Positions 4,632 to 11,431 of a DNA stretch of 11,431 bases are shown here, piece by piece; the first letter of the stretch is position 1; each line of letters begins with the position of its first letter. Origin of the DNA: Candidatus Moraniibacteriota bacterium (lineage in GTDB: Bacteria; Patescibacteriota; Minisyncoccia; CAIUEV01); assembly GCA_016867255.1 (NCBI GenBank), contig VGKB01000026.1, forward strand, positions 1-11,431, read 5' to 3'. The position numbers and the translations under genes are program-made. Under the pieces are notes generated by a model that saw only the letters and a program-made list of their open reading frames with translations, made no database searches and was not told where the DNA came from.

Positions 4632-6737
4632 ATGAAAAAAATATACTTCCGCGCAACAGCTGTTCTACTAATTATGGCTTTTTTAGCTCCCAGCGCCGGG
4701 GCAGGAGTCAATCAGGTCCTCGCGGCTGCCGGCGTAGAGGAGTTCAACGACCTCCTAAGCGGAAAAGCTCCTGAGAAAAAAGACATTTATTCCCAACTAC
4801 TCGCTTCCACCGACCTTTTGAGTTTTCTGGGCGAGCCGGTGAAAATTCCCTTTCCTTCCGCCAGCCCTGCCAAGATTCCCGGCGAGGGAACGGACCACTG
4901 GTATATTTATCCGCCCCGCTTCTTCAAGGAAAAGACCGGCGGCAAGATCGTTTCCACGCCCCTTAAATCGTTTTACTTTGCTTCGGGCAGGGAGATAAAC
5001 CCGGAAAGCGCGCAGCTTTTCCGGCGGGGAGCGGAAAGCTACCTTAACGACTTGTTTTTAGGCAAAGACATCCTGCTGGCGCAGCTCAAGCTGGCGCTGG
5101 TAAAATCCTACCGGAAAAAAGCGCGGCCGGAAAAACAATCCTTTTTTTGGCCGGTGGCAGCCCCGGCGTGGGCGGCGGATGATACTGTCCAAACAAGCGA
5201 ACTTTCAGACAACGAGACCACCGTGGAGAGTCTGCTTAATTCCGACAATCCCCAAGCCAAACAACTGTTGATGATTCTGCTTCTGCTTCTCCTTTCCCAG
5301 CAAAAAATCGCGGAGGTCTCAAATATTTCCAAGGAGGCCTGTCTAAATCGGGGCGGCGAATGGATTGACGAGGAGTGCATTCCAAGTGATGAATCTGACG
5401 CCAAAGCCGCCGCAAAAAAATCCTGCAGCGATTCCGGCGGCAAATGGCAGGAATTTTCCGACTCCAAAGCGCTTTGCCTTTCCCGCTGCGAAAAAGCCGC
5501 CGCCAAATGCGCCGGCGGCAATCTGGTAGAATTTGAGGAAGCGGAAGGAATTTACAGCGGGGGCTCAGCCATTTACGGCTGCGCCTGCCCAGAAGATCAG
5601 TGCGCCACGGCCGAAGGCAAGTGCGTCACCCGCGACAGGAGCAAAGATGATGACGACGAGGACGGAGTTATAAACGGCCAGGACCAGTGCGCCGGCTCCT
5701 CCGCCAGCGAAGGGGTGAACACCAATCTGGGAAGCGTCGACGCCGGCTGTACCTGCTCCCAGCTGCTGTCGCTCGGGCGCTGGCAACAACAAACAACCTG
5801 CCCTCAGGGAGGGTGCGACGGGCCGTATATGGTAACTTACAACCAGCAATCCGGCAGCTGCGCGAGCGGAGTGGCCGTTTCCGCCCAATGCGTGGCTAAC
5901 CGCTATCCCGACCAAACCTGCTACAACCTTCAACAGCAGCAGCGGCAGAATGAAGCCAACCGGCAGGCGCAACAATCCCAACAGGCGCAGCAAGCCGGCC
6001 AAGCGCTTAAGGATCTGATGGGCAAAATGATGGGCGGAGGCCAGGGTGGCGGCCAAGGCGGTGGCCAGGGTGGCGGCCAAGGTGGAGGCCAAGGCGGCCA
6101 ACAAGGCGGATGCTCCACCTGCGGTGATAAACAGCAATCACCCGGCAGCAGTTCCAGCGTACCTTCCTCTACCGGCGATAAAATTATACCTAATATTGGT
6201 TGGGTACCCAACCAAACTGATACTGGTCTTATTACAAATAATTTAACAAAAAATGCCGGGACTGGCAATTGGATTGCCTCCAAGGATTTTCAAATCACCA
6301 ACAACGGAAACACTTTTGATATTTCCAAGGGGTCAAATTGGGTTGGAAAACTCGACCAAAATGACGTTTCAAGTAAGATTCTATTCAGCCAGGACAACAA
6401 ATTAATACCGGGTACAGCGACAGAACTGAGATATGATCCTCAATACGGATATTACGAAGTAACTAAGGGAGTCAATGCTAACGGTCAGCCATATACTCTG
6501 ACCCGAAATTCCGATGGCAGTTATACATATGCTGACAGTTCAGGATCTACGAATCTTTTTAGTCCTGAAATGCAATCGTTTCTTGAAAAACTTGGTATTC
6601 CTGTTCAAGAAAAAGATAAAGTACTGCAAAAAAAACCAAAAGATGAAAAGGAAAGTACGAAAGCTAAACCAAAAGATCAGAAAAAAGATCCTGATAAAGG
6701 AGGGGAATCAGGACAGCAGGGAGGAAAAACTAAGTAA
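4632..6737 (+). CDS. Exported cysteine-rich protein B with TSP3-like loop and Gly/Gln linker
   Basis: 701 residues. Signal peptide (KKIYFR, hydrophobic core 8-20, cleavage near residue 24 or 33). Residues 60-160: an entry domain with FLGEPVKIP, YIYPPRFF and FASGREINPESAQL, shared with the 1089-residue protein. Residues 206-222: NPQAKQLL followed by an all-aliphatic run. Residues 237-331: cysteine modules CLNRGGEW-x4-C and CSDSGGKW...CLSRC, then GCACPxxxCxxxxGxCV. Residues 339-375: an Asp-rich DEDGVxNxxDxCxG loop like a thrombospondin type-3 calcium repeat. Further cysteines follow to 430, a Gln-rich helix (433-457), five GGGQ units (468-487) and C494-C497. All 20 cysteines lie at 237-497. From residue 517 the DNA turns AT-rich and the protein cysteine-free, ending in a Lys/Gln-rich tail. 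Role inferred: surface or extracellular structural protein working with A. No Shine-Dalgarno. Confidence 0.88.
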   Translation: MKKIYFRATAVLLIMAFLAPSAGAGVNQVLAAAGVEEFNDLLSGKAPEKKDIYSQLLASTDLLSFLGEPVKIPFPSASPAKIPGEGTDHWYIYPPRFFKEKTGGKIVSTPLKSFYFASGREINPESAQLFRRGAESYLNDLFLGKDILLAQLKLALVKSYRKKARPEKQSFFWPVAAPAWAADDTVQTSELSDNETTVESLLNSDNPQAKQLLMILLLLLLSQQKIAEVSNISKEACLNRGGEWIDEECIPSDESDAKAAAKKSCSDSGGKWQEFSDSKALCLSRCEKAAAKCAGGNLVEFEEAEGIYSGGSAIYGCACPEDQCATAEGKCVTRDRSKDDDDEDGVINGQDQCAGSSASEGVNTNLGSVDAGCTCSQLLSLGRWQQQTTCPQGGCDGPYMVTYNQQSGSCASGVAVSAQCVANRYPDQTCYNLQQQQRQNEANRQAQQSQQAQQAGQALKDLMGKMMGGGQGGGQGGGQGGGQGGGQGGQQGGCSTCGDKQQSPGSSSSVPSSTGDKIIPNIGWVPNQTDTGLITNNLTKNAGTGNWIASKDFQITNNGNTFDISKGSNWVGKLDQNDVSSKILFSQDNKLIPGTATELRYDPQYGYYEVTKGVNANGQPYTLTRNSDGSYTYADSSGSTNLFSPEMQSFLEKLGIPVQEKDKVLQKKPKDEKESTKAKPKDQKKDPDKGGESGQQGGKTK
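6033..6092 (+). repeat. 12-bp in-frame tandem repeat encoding GGGQ (5 copies)
   Basis: Five 12-bp units of the form GGN GGN GGC CAR encode five GGGQ tetrads in protein B. They vary only at third positions (GGC/GGT/GGA, CAG/CAA). This flexible linker separates the cysteine-rich part from the cysteine-free tail; copy number could vary between strains. Confidence 0.9.
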
Positions 6738-6780
6738 TAAAATAAGAAGCTTGATAATTATTGAACAATCTTAAAGTAAA

Positions 6781-7380
6781 ATGAAAAAATATTCAACAAA
6801 ATTTATCGCAACGGTTGCGGTCATAAGCATCCTAACCGCTGGCGGAATCGCGTGGGCGGCGCAGGATACGGTTTCAGAGCGGACGCTGGAATCCTATATC
6901 CGGGAGCTGGAAGAAATCCTCCTGGCAATTGACCAAAAATATCCCGGCTTCTGGAAAGACTATGATCTTGCCAACGAAGCGGCAAATCTCATCGGGCAAA
7001 AAGGGAGTGGGACCTTGGACGGAGCAGTCAGCCAGCCATCTACTCCCGATTTCGGCGCGGCTAAACTCCTGGAAGAAAACCGGACGCCCGGTTGGTACGG
7101 GGCGGAAAAGGAAAACAAGAATAAAAATGAAAATGCCCTGCCTCCCATTCCCGACCTGAAAGAAACGACTTGGCAGGACTATTCGCCCCAATTTACCCCG
7201 GACGCGAGCAGCGAGAGCGGAGGAGAACAAGGCGGCCAGGACACGGCAAAAGAAATCCTCAAAGACATAGGAATCGGACTGCTGGCGCAAGCCGCCGGCA
7301 AGGCGCTGCTGGAAAAACCATTTGAAATAATGGGTATGGGCGCCTCAGGCGGAAGCTATGAACCGACCGGAGCGCAGTAG
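6781..7380 (+). CDS. Small exported protein of the A-B operon, no recognised domain
   Basis: 199 residues, starting 43 bp after the stop of gene B. Signal peptide: KKYSTK, hydrophobic core 8-23, cleavage AWA-A near residue 26-27. The mature protein has no cysteine. Residues 31-72 are predicted helical (SERTLESYIRELEEILLAIDQKYPGFW region), 75-150 are Pro/Gly/Asn-rich and likely disordered, and 153-180 form an amphipathic or weakly hydrophobic helix (KEILKDIGIGLLAQAAGKAL), with a Gly/Ser-rich end. GC-ending codons match A and the first part of B. No promoter or terminator stands out in the 43-bp gap and there is no Shine-Dalgarno, so it is probably co-transcribed with A and B and may be an accessory subunit or chaperone-like partner of their assembly. 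That role is inferred from position only. Confidence 0.75.
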   Translation: MKKYSTKFIATVAVISILTAGGIAWAAQDTVSERTLESYIRELEEILLAIDQKYPGFWKDYDLANEAANLIGQKGSGTLDGAVSQPSTPDFGAAKLLEENRTPGWYGAEKENKNKNENALPPIPDLKETTWQDYSPQFTPDASSESGGEQGGQDTAKEILKDIGIGLLAQAAGKALLEKPFEIMGMGASGGSYEPTGAQ

Positions 7381-7390
7381 CAACCTTGCG

Positions 7391-10300
7391 TCATTTTATA
7401 TTCGATCTATAGAAACCAAATGAAGTGTAGTAGTCCCCAAAAATCATCTTAGTGATTAGGAACCCATTTACTAACCTTGATCCACTCCAACCATCATACC
7501 AATCGTTATATTTCTGGTAAGTTTGCCAGTCTTCCCAAGTAGGATGGGGAAGTTTATCATTATTCTTCAAGTATCCATCTCTAAACAATGGGTTTTCCTT
7601 GTACAACTTGTTAATTTCTTCTGGGGTCATAATACCAGACTTGGCAGGAGATGGTGTACCAGGACTAACGGTGGGGGGTTTCTGCATATTTCGCAAATCT
7701 TGATCAGTCGGCCATGGGTCCGTCTGTTGATAAGGTTGTGTGCCTGTTCCGCTACCCTGTTGACCAGACAAACTGCCAGAAGTTAGATCGGTATCAATTT
7801 TGGGATGCTGTGGATCACAGTTACAGCATTTGCCTTTTTTGTCATTGTTTAAATTCTCAGGGTTCAACCAATCATTTGATTTGACAAGGCTCCCTTTTTC
7901 CGTGTTAATAAAAATTGTTGTCCCTTTATTTCCGCTTCCACCTGGCTTTTCTTCACTGCCTTTCTTAATTTTGTCAACTTCAATCGTAGTTCTCCCCGTT
8001 TCCCCTTTTATGACAATTCGGCAATCTTTATATCCTTCTTCACATCCTTTAGTATTGCCTTCGCAGTCGTAACGGCAAACGCTCTGATGCACCGGCTCTT
8101 TGAATTTTTCACATTTTTCCATACTGGTAACCTTCTTTTTACCCTTTGAGCATTTCTCAACCTCTGGGACCGGCCCCATAGTAATGGCAACAGATTTTTC
8201 CGGTTTTTCATCCGTGCAGGTTTGCATGGCTTCCGGGCACTTGGTGCATTTTTCTTTCGTACATTCCCCTTCTTTGCATTCCTTCTGGATCGCCCAGCCG
8301 CATTCTTTCTTTTGGCAATCGCAGCAACTGCACACACAGCAGTGGCAGGAGGCCAGCTCTTGGCAAGAAGGAACTTTGAAATATTTGTCTAAAAGACCAC
8401 CGATGGCCATTGTATCAGTTCCTTTTTTCATGTAATCGGCAGCGCTTGACATAGTGCTGGCTTCTTGCTCAGCTTGATTAATCAGCTTATTTATCGCTTT
8501 AAGTTTTTCTAGAAGAGTTTTTGTAGAGGTATCATTTCTTGCTGAATCAACAAGTTTAATTAATTCCTCAGCAGTTGATTTATTGACTTTCGACCAATCT
8601 TTAATTTTCTTAAGCTCATTATTAATATTTCCTTTTATTCTTTCATACTCCTCCTTGCAATCCGGCCCGGAACACGTCCCCAAGTTTATAGGGTCTGGTC
8701 CTTTAGTCGCTTTTTCCCCGCTTTTATCAATAAAGTTTCCTCTGCTCGGTTTGGCGTTGGTGAGAACGTAGGTATTTTCGCCGCAAACCTTGGTGAACTG
8801 GCTGGTGTGGAGGATAAAGGGCTTATTAGCAGTTCCGTCCTGCTCGGCATTGATTTTCCCCACTCCCTCCGGATCATTGCCTTTCAGCTGGGCTTTTTTC
8901 TTGGCGGCATCGTCATCGGGTTTGGGCTCCTGTTTGCCCGGGCCCCCTTGACCCGGATCGCCGGTCGGGCCGCCCCCGCCACCGCCGCCGCCTTGATTGT
9001 TAGGTTGTTTGCCACCCTGGTTGGGCTTCTTGTTCTGGTCTTTCAGCTGCTTCAGGAGGTCGTCCAGCTTTTTGTTCAGGTTGTCATTCTTGTTTTTATT
9101 GTTCTGATCGGCGCACTGTTGGTTGGGCTCGCGGGAAATTACCGGACAAGAGGAAGTGGTTGCGCCGCCGGTGCCGGAAAGAGTCTGGAACTGCTGCGGT
9201 TGCTGGATCACCCCGTTTTGGCAAAGCTGTTGGGGGTTTTGGAGCATACTGCGGTCGTAGCGCACCAGATAGTCGCCTTCACAACCGTCCGGCGGGCAGT
9301 AGGGCCGAGGAATGCGCCCCATCGCCGCCAGCTGGTTGCAGGAGCAGCCCTGATCGGGGCTTCCCTGAACGGTATTCACCGGCTCCCCCTGCGGAGTGCC
9401 GGGACAGCGGTCATATTGGTTATTCACCCCGTCCTTGTCGTCATCTCCATTTTTGCTTTCATCCGTAATGCAGCTGCCGTCTGCCGCGAGGCACTTGCCC
9501 TCCGGGCATTTGCAGTTCTTGGAGCTCTTTTTAAGCTGATTTACCGACATCGTCCACTGCTGGGCGCTGGACCCTTCCCGGCACATAGTCTCGGTGGCGC
9601 TGCAGCGCCCGAGGCAAAGCGTCCCGGGAGAAGAAAATTCCTGCCAAGTGCCGCTACTGTCCTCGCAAACCGCCTTATTGCTCTCGTCCAGATCAACGCA
9701 AAGCCCTTCTTCATTAAGGCAGTTACCGGCTTTGCAGGCGCAGCCGAAAAAGGTCTCTTCTTCTGTTCCGGTCGCGCTGCACTTCAGGGTTTCATTGCCG
9801 CAAAACTGTTTGTCGGCGAGGCATTGGTTTTTAAACTTTTTCCACATCCCTCCGTTTTCCTCGCAAAGCTGGATGTTTTCATTCACGCATTCGTTATTTA
9901 TCCATTCCCCTCCGCTGTCCAAGCAATCCTGCTTTTCGGTGTTGACGGATTGGGCCAGCGCCTGATTGATAAGCAGCAAAAGAAGCATAATGACCAAGAG
10001 CTGTTTTACCTGCGGATTTTCGGTATCCAGATTGGAAAGCCCCAGAGAATCCAGATCGGTATCAGAAAGCAGCAGCGGATTGTCGGCAATGGTTGAATCA
10101 CTGGCGGAGTCCTGCGCCCGCACGACCTGAAGTAGCAAAGCCACTAGACTGGATTTATCCTTCACCGACATTTGCAAATTGCGCTCCAGCATATTCTTGA
10201 GGATTTCTAGCATCAACGGATTGTTCTCCGCGATATTGTTAATCTCCCGCTCAATGTTCTGGACCAGCTGGGCGTCTTCGGGGCTAATGGTCTTTCCGGA

Positions 10301-10660
10301 GGCAAAAAGCCCGACCTGCAGCGGCACGGTCGCTTTGGCGTTGAGAAAACGAGGGGGATGGACAATTACATAATCCTGGTCCCCGCCGGGAATCTTATCC
10401 GGATTAGCGCTTCCGACAGGAATTTTCACCGGCTGGCCGACAAAAGTCTTGAGGTTAATCTTGGCCAAATATCTGAGAGTGTCAGTGGTGTAGCGGAAAT
10501 CCTTGAGATTATCCGCGGTAAAAGTGAGGGCGCGGGCGGAAGGGACAAAAAAAAGAGAATTGGAAAAAAGAAATGAGGAAATGCCGATAGCGGCGAAACG
10601 GACGCCAAAAGCAAGCGCTAGCACAAAAACAGCCAAAAAACGCAGTTTTTTAGGTTTCAT
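7391..10660 (-). CDS. Giant exported cysteine-rich protein: B-like plus A-like fusion
   Basis: 1089 residues with 52 cysteines, all after the signal peptide (KPKKLR, hydrophobic core, cleavage SARA-L near residue 44). Residues 62-520 follow protein B: FVGQPVKIP, HPPRFL, FASGKTISPEDAQL, NPQVKQLL plus an aliphatic run (215-230), three CxxxGGxW-type modules (246, 266, 332) against two in B, two C-x-C-x4-C-x6-C units, a TSP3-like loop DDDKDGVNNQYDRCPGTP (406-423), and further paired cysteines. Residues 543-576 are a Gly/Pro/Gln linker. Residues 611-948 follow protein A: QFTKVC626, PSC766-QELASC772-HCC, CC945-NC948, but with about 95 extra helical residues (665-760) and an unusually dense cysteine stretch (20 in 766-880). 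Residues 949-1089 are cysteine-free, Trp/Tyr-rich and AT-rich. The gene converges on the 199-residue gene with a 10-bp gap. Extracellular structural role inferred. Confidence 0.88.
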   Translation of the reverse strand: MKPKKLRFLAVFVLALAFGVRFAAIGISSFLFSNSLFFVPSARALTFTADNLKDFRYTTDTLRYLAKINLKTFVGQPVKIPVGSANPDKIPGGDQDYVIVHPPRFLNAKATVPLQVGLFASGKTISPEDAQLVQNIEREINNIAENNPLMLEILKNMLERNLQMSVKDKSSLVALLLQVVRAQDSASDSTIADNPLLLSDTDLDSLGLSNLDTENPQVKQLLVIMLLLLLINQALAQSVNTEKQDCLDSGGEWINNECVNENIQLCEENGGMWKKFKNQCLADKQFCGNETLKCSATGTEEETFFGCACKAGNCLNEEGLCVDLDESNKAVCEDSSGTWQEFSSPGTLCLGRCSATETMCREGSSAQQWTMSVNQLKKSSKNCKCPEGKCLAADGSCITDESKNGDDDKDGVNNQYDRCPGTPQGEPVNTVQGSPDQGCSCNQLAAMGRIPRPYCPPDGCEGDYLVRYDRSMLQNPQQLCQNGVIQQPQQFQTLSGTGGATTSSCPVISREPNQQCADQNNKNKNDNLNKKLDDLLKQLKDQNKKPNQGGKQPNNQGGGGGGGGPTGDPGQGGPGKQEPKPDDDAAKKKAQLKGNDPEGVGKINAEQDGTANKPFILHTSQFTKVCGENTYVLTNAKPSRGNFIDKSGEKATKGPDPINLGTCSGPDCKEEYERIKGNINNELKKIKDWSKVNKSTAEELIKLVDSARNDTSTKTLLEKLKAINKLINQAEQEASTMSSAADYMKKGTDTMAIGGLLDKYFKVPSCQELASCHCCVCSCCDCQKKECGWAIQKECKEGECTKEKCTKCPEAMQTCTDEKPEKSVAITMGPVPEVEKCSKGKKKVTSMEKCEKFKEPVHQSVCRYDCEGNTKGCEEGYKDCRIVIKGETGRTTIEVDKIKKGSEEKPGGSGNKGTTIFINTEKGSLVKSNDWLNPENLNNDKKGKCCNCDPQHPKIDTDLTSGSLSGQQGSGTGTQPYQQTDPWPTDQDLRNMQKPPTVSPGTPSPAKSGIMTPEEINKLYKENPLFRDGYLKNNDKLPHPTWEDWQTYQKYNDWYDGWSGSRLVNGFLITKMIFGDYYTSFGFYRSNIK

Positions 10661-10695
10661 TTTTGTTTTTCAAATAATTGTAAATTATTGGTTTT

Positions 10696-10723
10696 ATTTT
10701 AAGATGATTATTTTTTAATGTAA
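10696..10723 (-). promoter_or_regulatory. Candidate promoter of the 1089-residue gene
   Basis: On the minus strand, TTACAT (10718-10723) is followed after 16 bp by TAAAAT (10696-10701). The transcript would begin about 28 nt upstream of the ATG at 10660. The region is very AT-rich, so chance matches are easy. Confidence 0.3.
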
Positions 10724-10750
10724 AATGTAAGAAATATTAAAATAATTTTA

Positions 10751-10780
10751 GTACTTAGTACTCAGTACTGAGTACTAAGT
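10751..10780. promoter_or_regulatory. Perfect 28-bp palindrome made of 7-bp GTACTNA units
   Basis: Bases 10753-10780 are a perfect inverted repeat with no spacer. The same stretch is also four direct 7-bp units GTACTNA starting at 10751, 10758, 10765 and 10772, with N being T, C, G and A in turn. It lies between two divergent genes, 8 nt before the ATG at 10789 and 90 bp before the start of the 1089-residue gene. It could be an operator for a dimeric regulator, or a leader hairpin covering the ribosome site of the rightward gene. Confidence 0.7.
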
Positions 10781-10788
10781 GTTTTTCT

Positions 10789-11431
10789 ATGAAATCTTAT
10801 TTTCCCAATCTCATCCTGCTTTTTCTCGCTTCCGTCGCCGTCGCTTTGCTCATTCGGTACACTGACATTGTCAACATCGGTATGGGCGGCTACTGGGAAG
10901 ACGGGGTGGCGGGAGTGAAAAAAATATTTTACGGCCAGATCCCCCACGCTGATTTGGACGCCGCCCAAAAACAAAAAGCCCGCGAAGAAATGGCCAAAAA
11001 CCAGATTGAGGAACCGCTTTTCTGCGGCAGCGCCTTTTTCCCGTGGCTTCCCGGCGCCAACTGGCAGTACCGGCTCTCCGACGGATCAAAGCAAGATTTG
11101 GTAAACTTAGGCGTTCCCGCGCCCGGAGAAAACAGCTATTTCTTGGACGGACAGCTCGCAAGCAGTAAAGAATGGACTGTGCGCTCGCTCTTCCGCTGCA
11201 TGGAGGGCAAGTTGTGGCTTACCGACTTTGGCTTTTGGGAAATTTACGCCCTAGAAAAAACGGTAACCACTCCCTGTGTCACGGAGAAATACGACTTTTC
11301 CCTGCCCCAAAACAAGGATTTTTCCAAGGGAAGCGCTTGGACGGAAAGGGGCTGTCTTAAGCATGAGAAGTTGGACCAAAGCTTAAAAAAAGTTGAGGTG
11401 GAATGGGAGGAAAATATTGAAGCGCGCTGGA
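10789..11431 (+). CDS. Membrane-anchored or exported protein, N-terminal 214 residues (3' end outside window)
   Basis: The frame opens at ATG 10789 and runs off the window without a stop. The N-terminus MKSYFPNLILLFLASVAVALLIRYTD is a signal anchor or signal peptide without a clear Ala-x-Ala cleavage site, so an anchored protein facing outwards is likely. The rest is GC-codon-rich and soluble. Cysteines are spaced at residues 79, 137, 161 and 188. The segment FFPWLPGANWQYRLSDG (83-99) resembles the FPLxxGxxWxY motif near the start of many secreted bacterial proteins of unknown function. No domain was assigned. It is divergent from the 1089-residue gene across the palindrome, and shares its codon use with A, B and the 199-residue gene, so it may belong to the same surface system. 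Confidence 0.8.
   Translation, partial: MKSYFPNLILLFLASVAVALLIRYTDIVNIGMGGYWEDGVAGVKKIFYGQIPHADLDAAQKQKAREEMAKNQIEEPLFCGSAFFPWLPGANWQYRLSDGSKQDLVNLGVPAPGENSYFLDGQLASSKEWTVRSLFRCMEGKLWLTDFGFWEIYALEKTVTTPCVTEKYDFSLPQNKDFSKGSAWTERGCLKHEKLDQSLKKVEVEWEENIEARW

Noticed and set aside
5565..6137. Minus-strand open frame rich in Ala and Leu opposite gene B
   Set aside because: Shadow of the Gly/Gln repeat and cysteine-rich coding sequence; no homologous pattern or start signal.
8807..10096. Long plus-strand open frame (429 codons) opposite the 1089-residue gene
   Set aside because: It is antisense to a clearly coding, signal-peptide-bearing gene with paralogues. Its Ala/Leu/Val-rich product is what the reverse of GC-ending codons gives.

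Overview
The window looks like bacterial accessory DNA, most likely from a Candidate Phyla Radiation (Patescibacteria/Parcubacteria-like) genome. That placement is inference. It rests on very large secreted cysteine-rich proteins with no familiar full-length family, weak or absent Shine-Dalgarno sequences, an MNT/HEPN toxin-antitoxin pair, an ORF6N gene, and many small palindromic repeats. No rRNA, tRNA or CRISPR array is present. TGA behaves as a stop codon (it ends the 1089-residue gene, and no long gene contains it in frame), so the Gracilibacteria/SR1 TGA=Gly code is unlikely.

Layout. (1) 1-1088: the 3' end of a secreted-type protein gene that runs in from outside the window. It is cysteine-containing and GC-rich at first, then becomes AT-rich, cysteine-free and full of 48-bp and 21-bp tandem repeats. 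(2) 1087-3346: an AT-rich accessory island. Three copies of a palindromic REP/MITE-like element (85-bp core) separate a minus-strand HEPN/MNT toxin-antitoxin pair, a plus-strand 141-residue orphan gene with its own promoter and terminator, and a minus-strand ORF6N gene that appears broken by an internal deletion plus frameshift. (3) 3409-7380: a plus-strand run of three genes for exported proteins of 371 (A), 701 (B) and 199 residues. (4) 7391-10660: a convergent minus-strand gene for an exported protein of 1089 residues with 52 cysteines. (5) 10661-10788: a divergent intergenic region with a perfect 28-bp palindrome. (6) 10789-11431: the 5' part of another membrane-anchored or exported protein gene.

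The main result is the relation between A, B and the 1089-residue protein. The first ~520 residues of the 1089-residue protein match the N-terminal ~430 residues of B: a beta-rich entry domain, a short all-aliphatic segment, CxxxGGxW cysteine modules and a thrombospondin type-3-like calcium loop. After a Gly/Pro/Gln linker, residues ~611-950 match the C-terminal half of A (QFxKVC, PxCxELAxCHCC, CCxC). So A and B, encoded side by side, appear fused as B-A in the inverted neighbour. This suggests that A and B work together as one extracellular, disulfide- or metal-stabilised assembly. In the partial first gene, in B and in the fusion, the cysteine-rich GC-rich part gives way to an AT-rich cysteine-free tail, as if tails were exchanged or evolve separately. 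What this surface system does (attachment, host contact, pilus-like structure, predation) cannot be told from the sequence alone.
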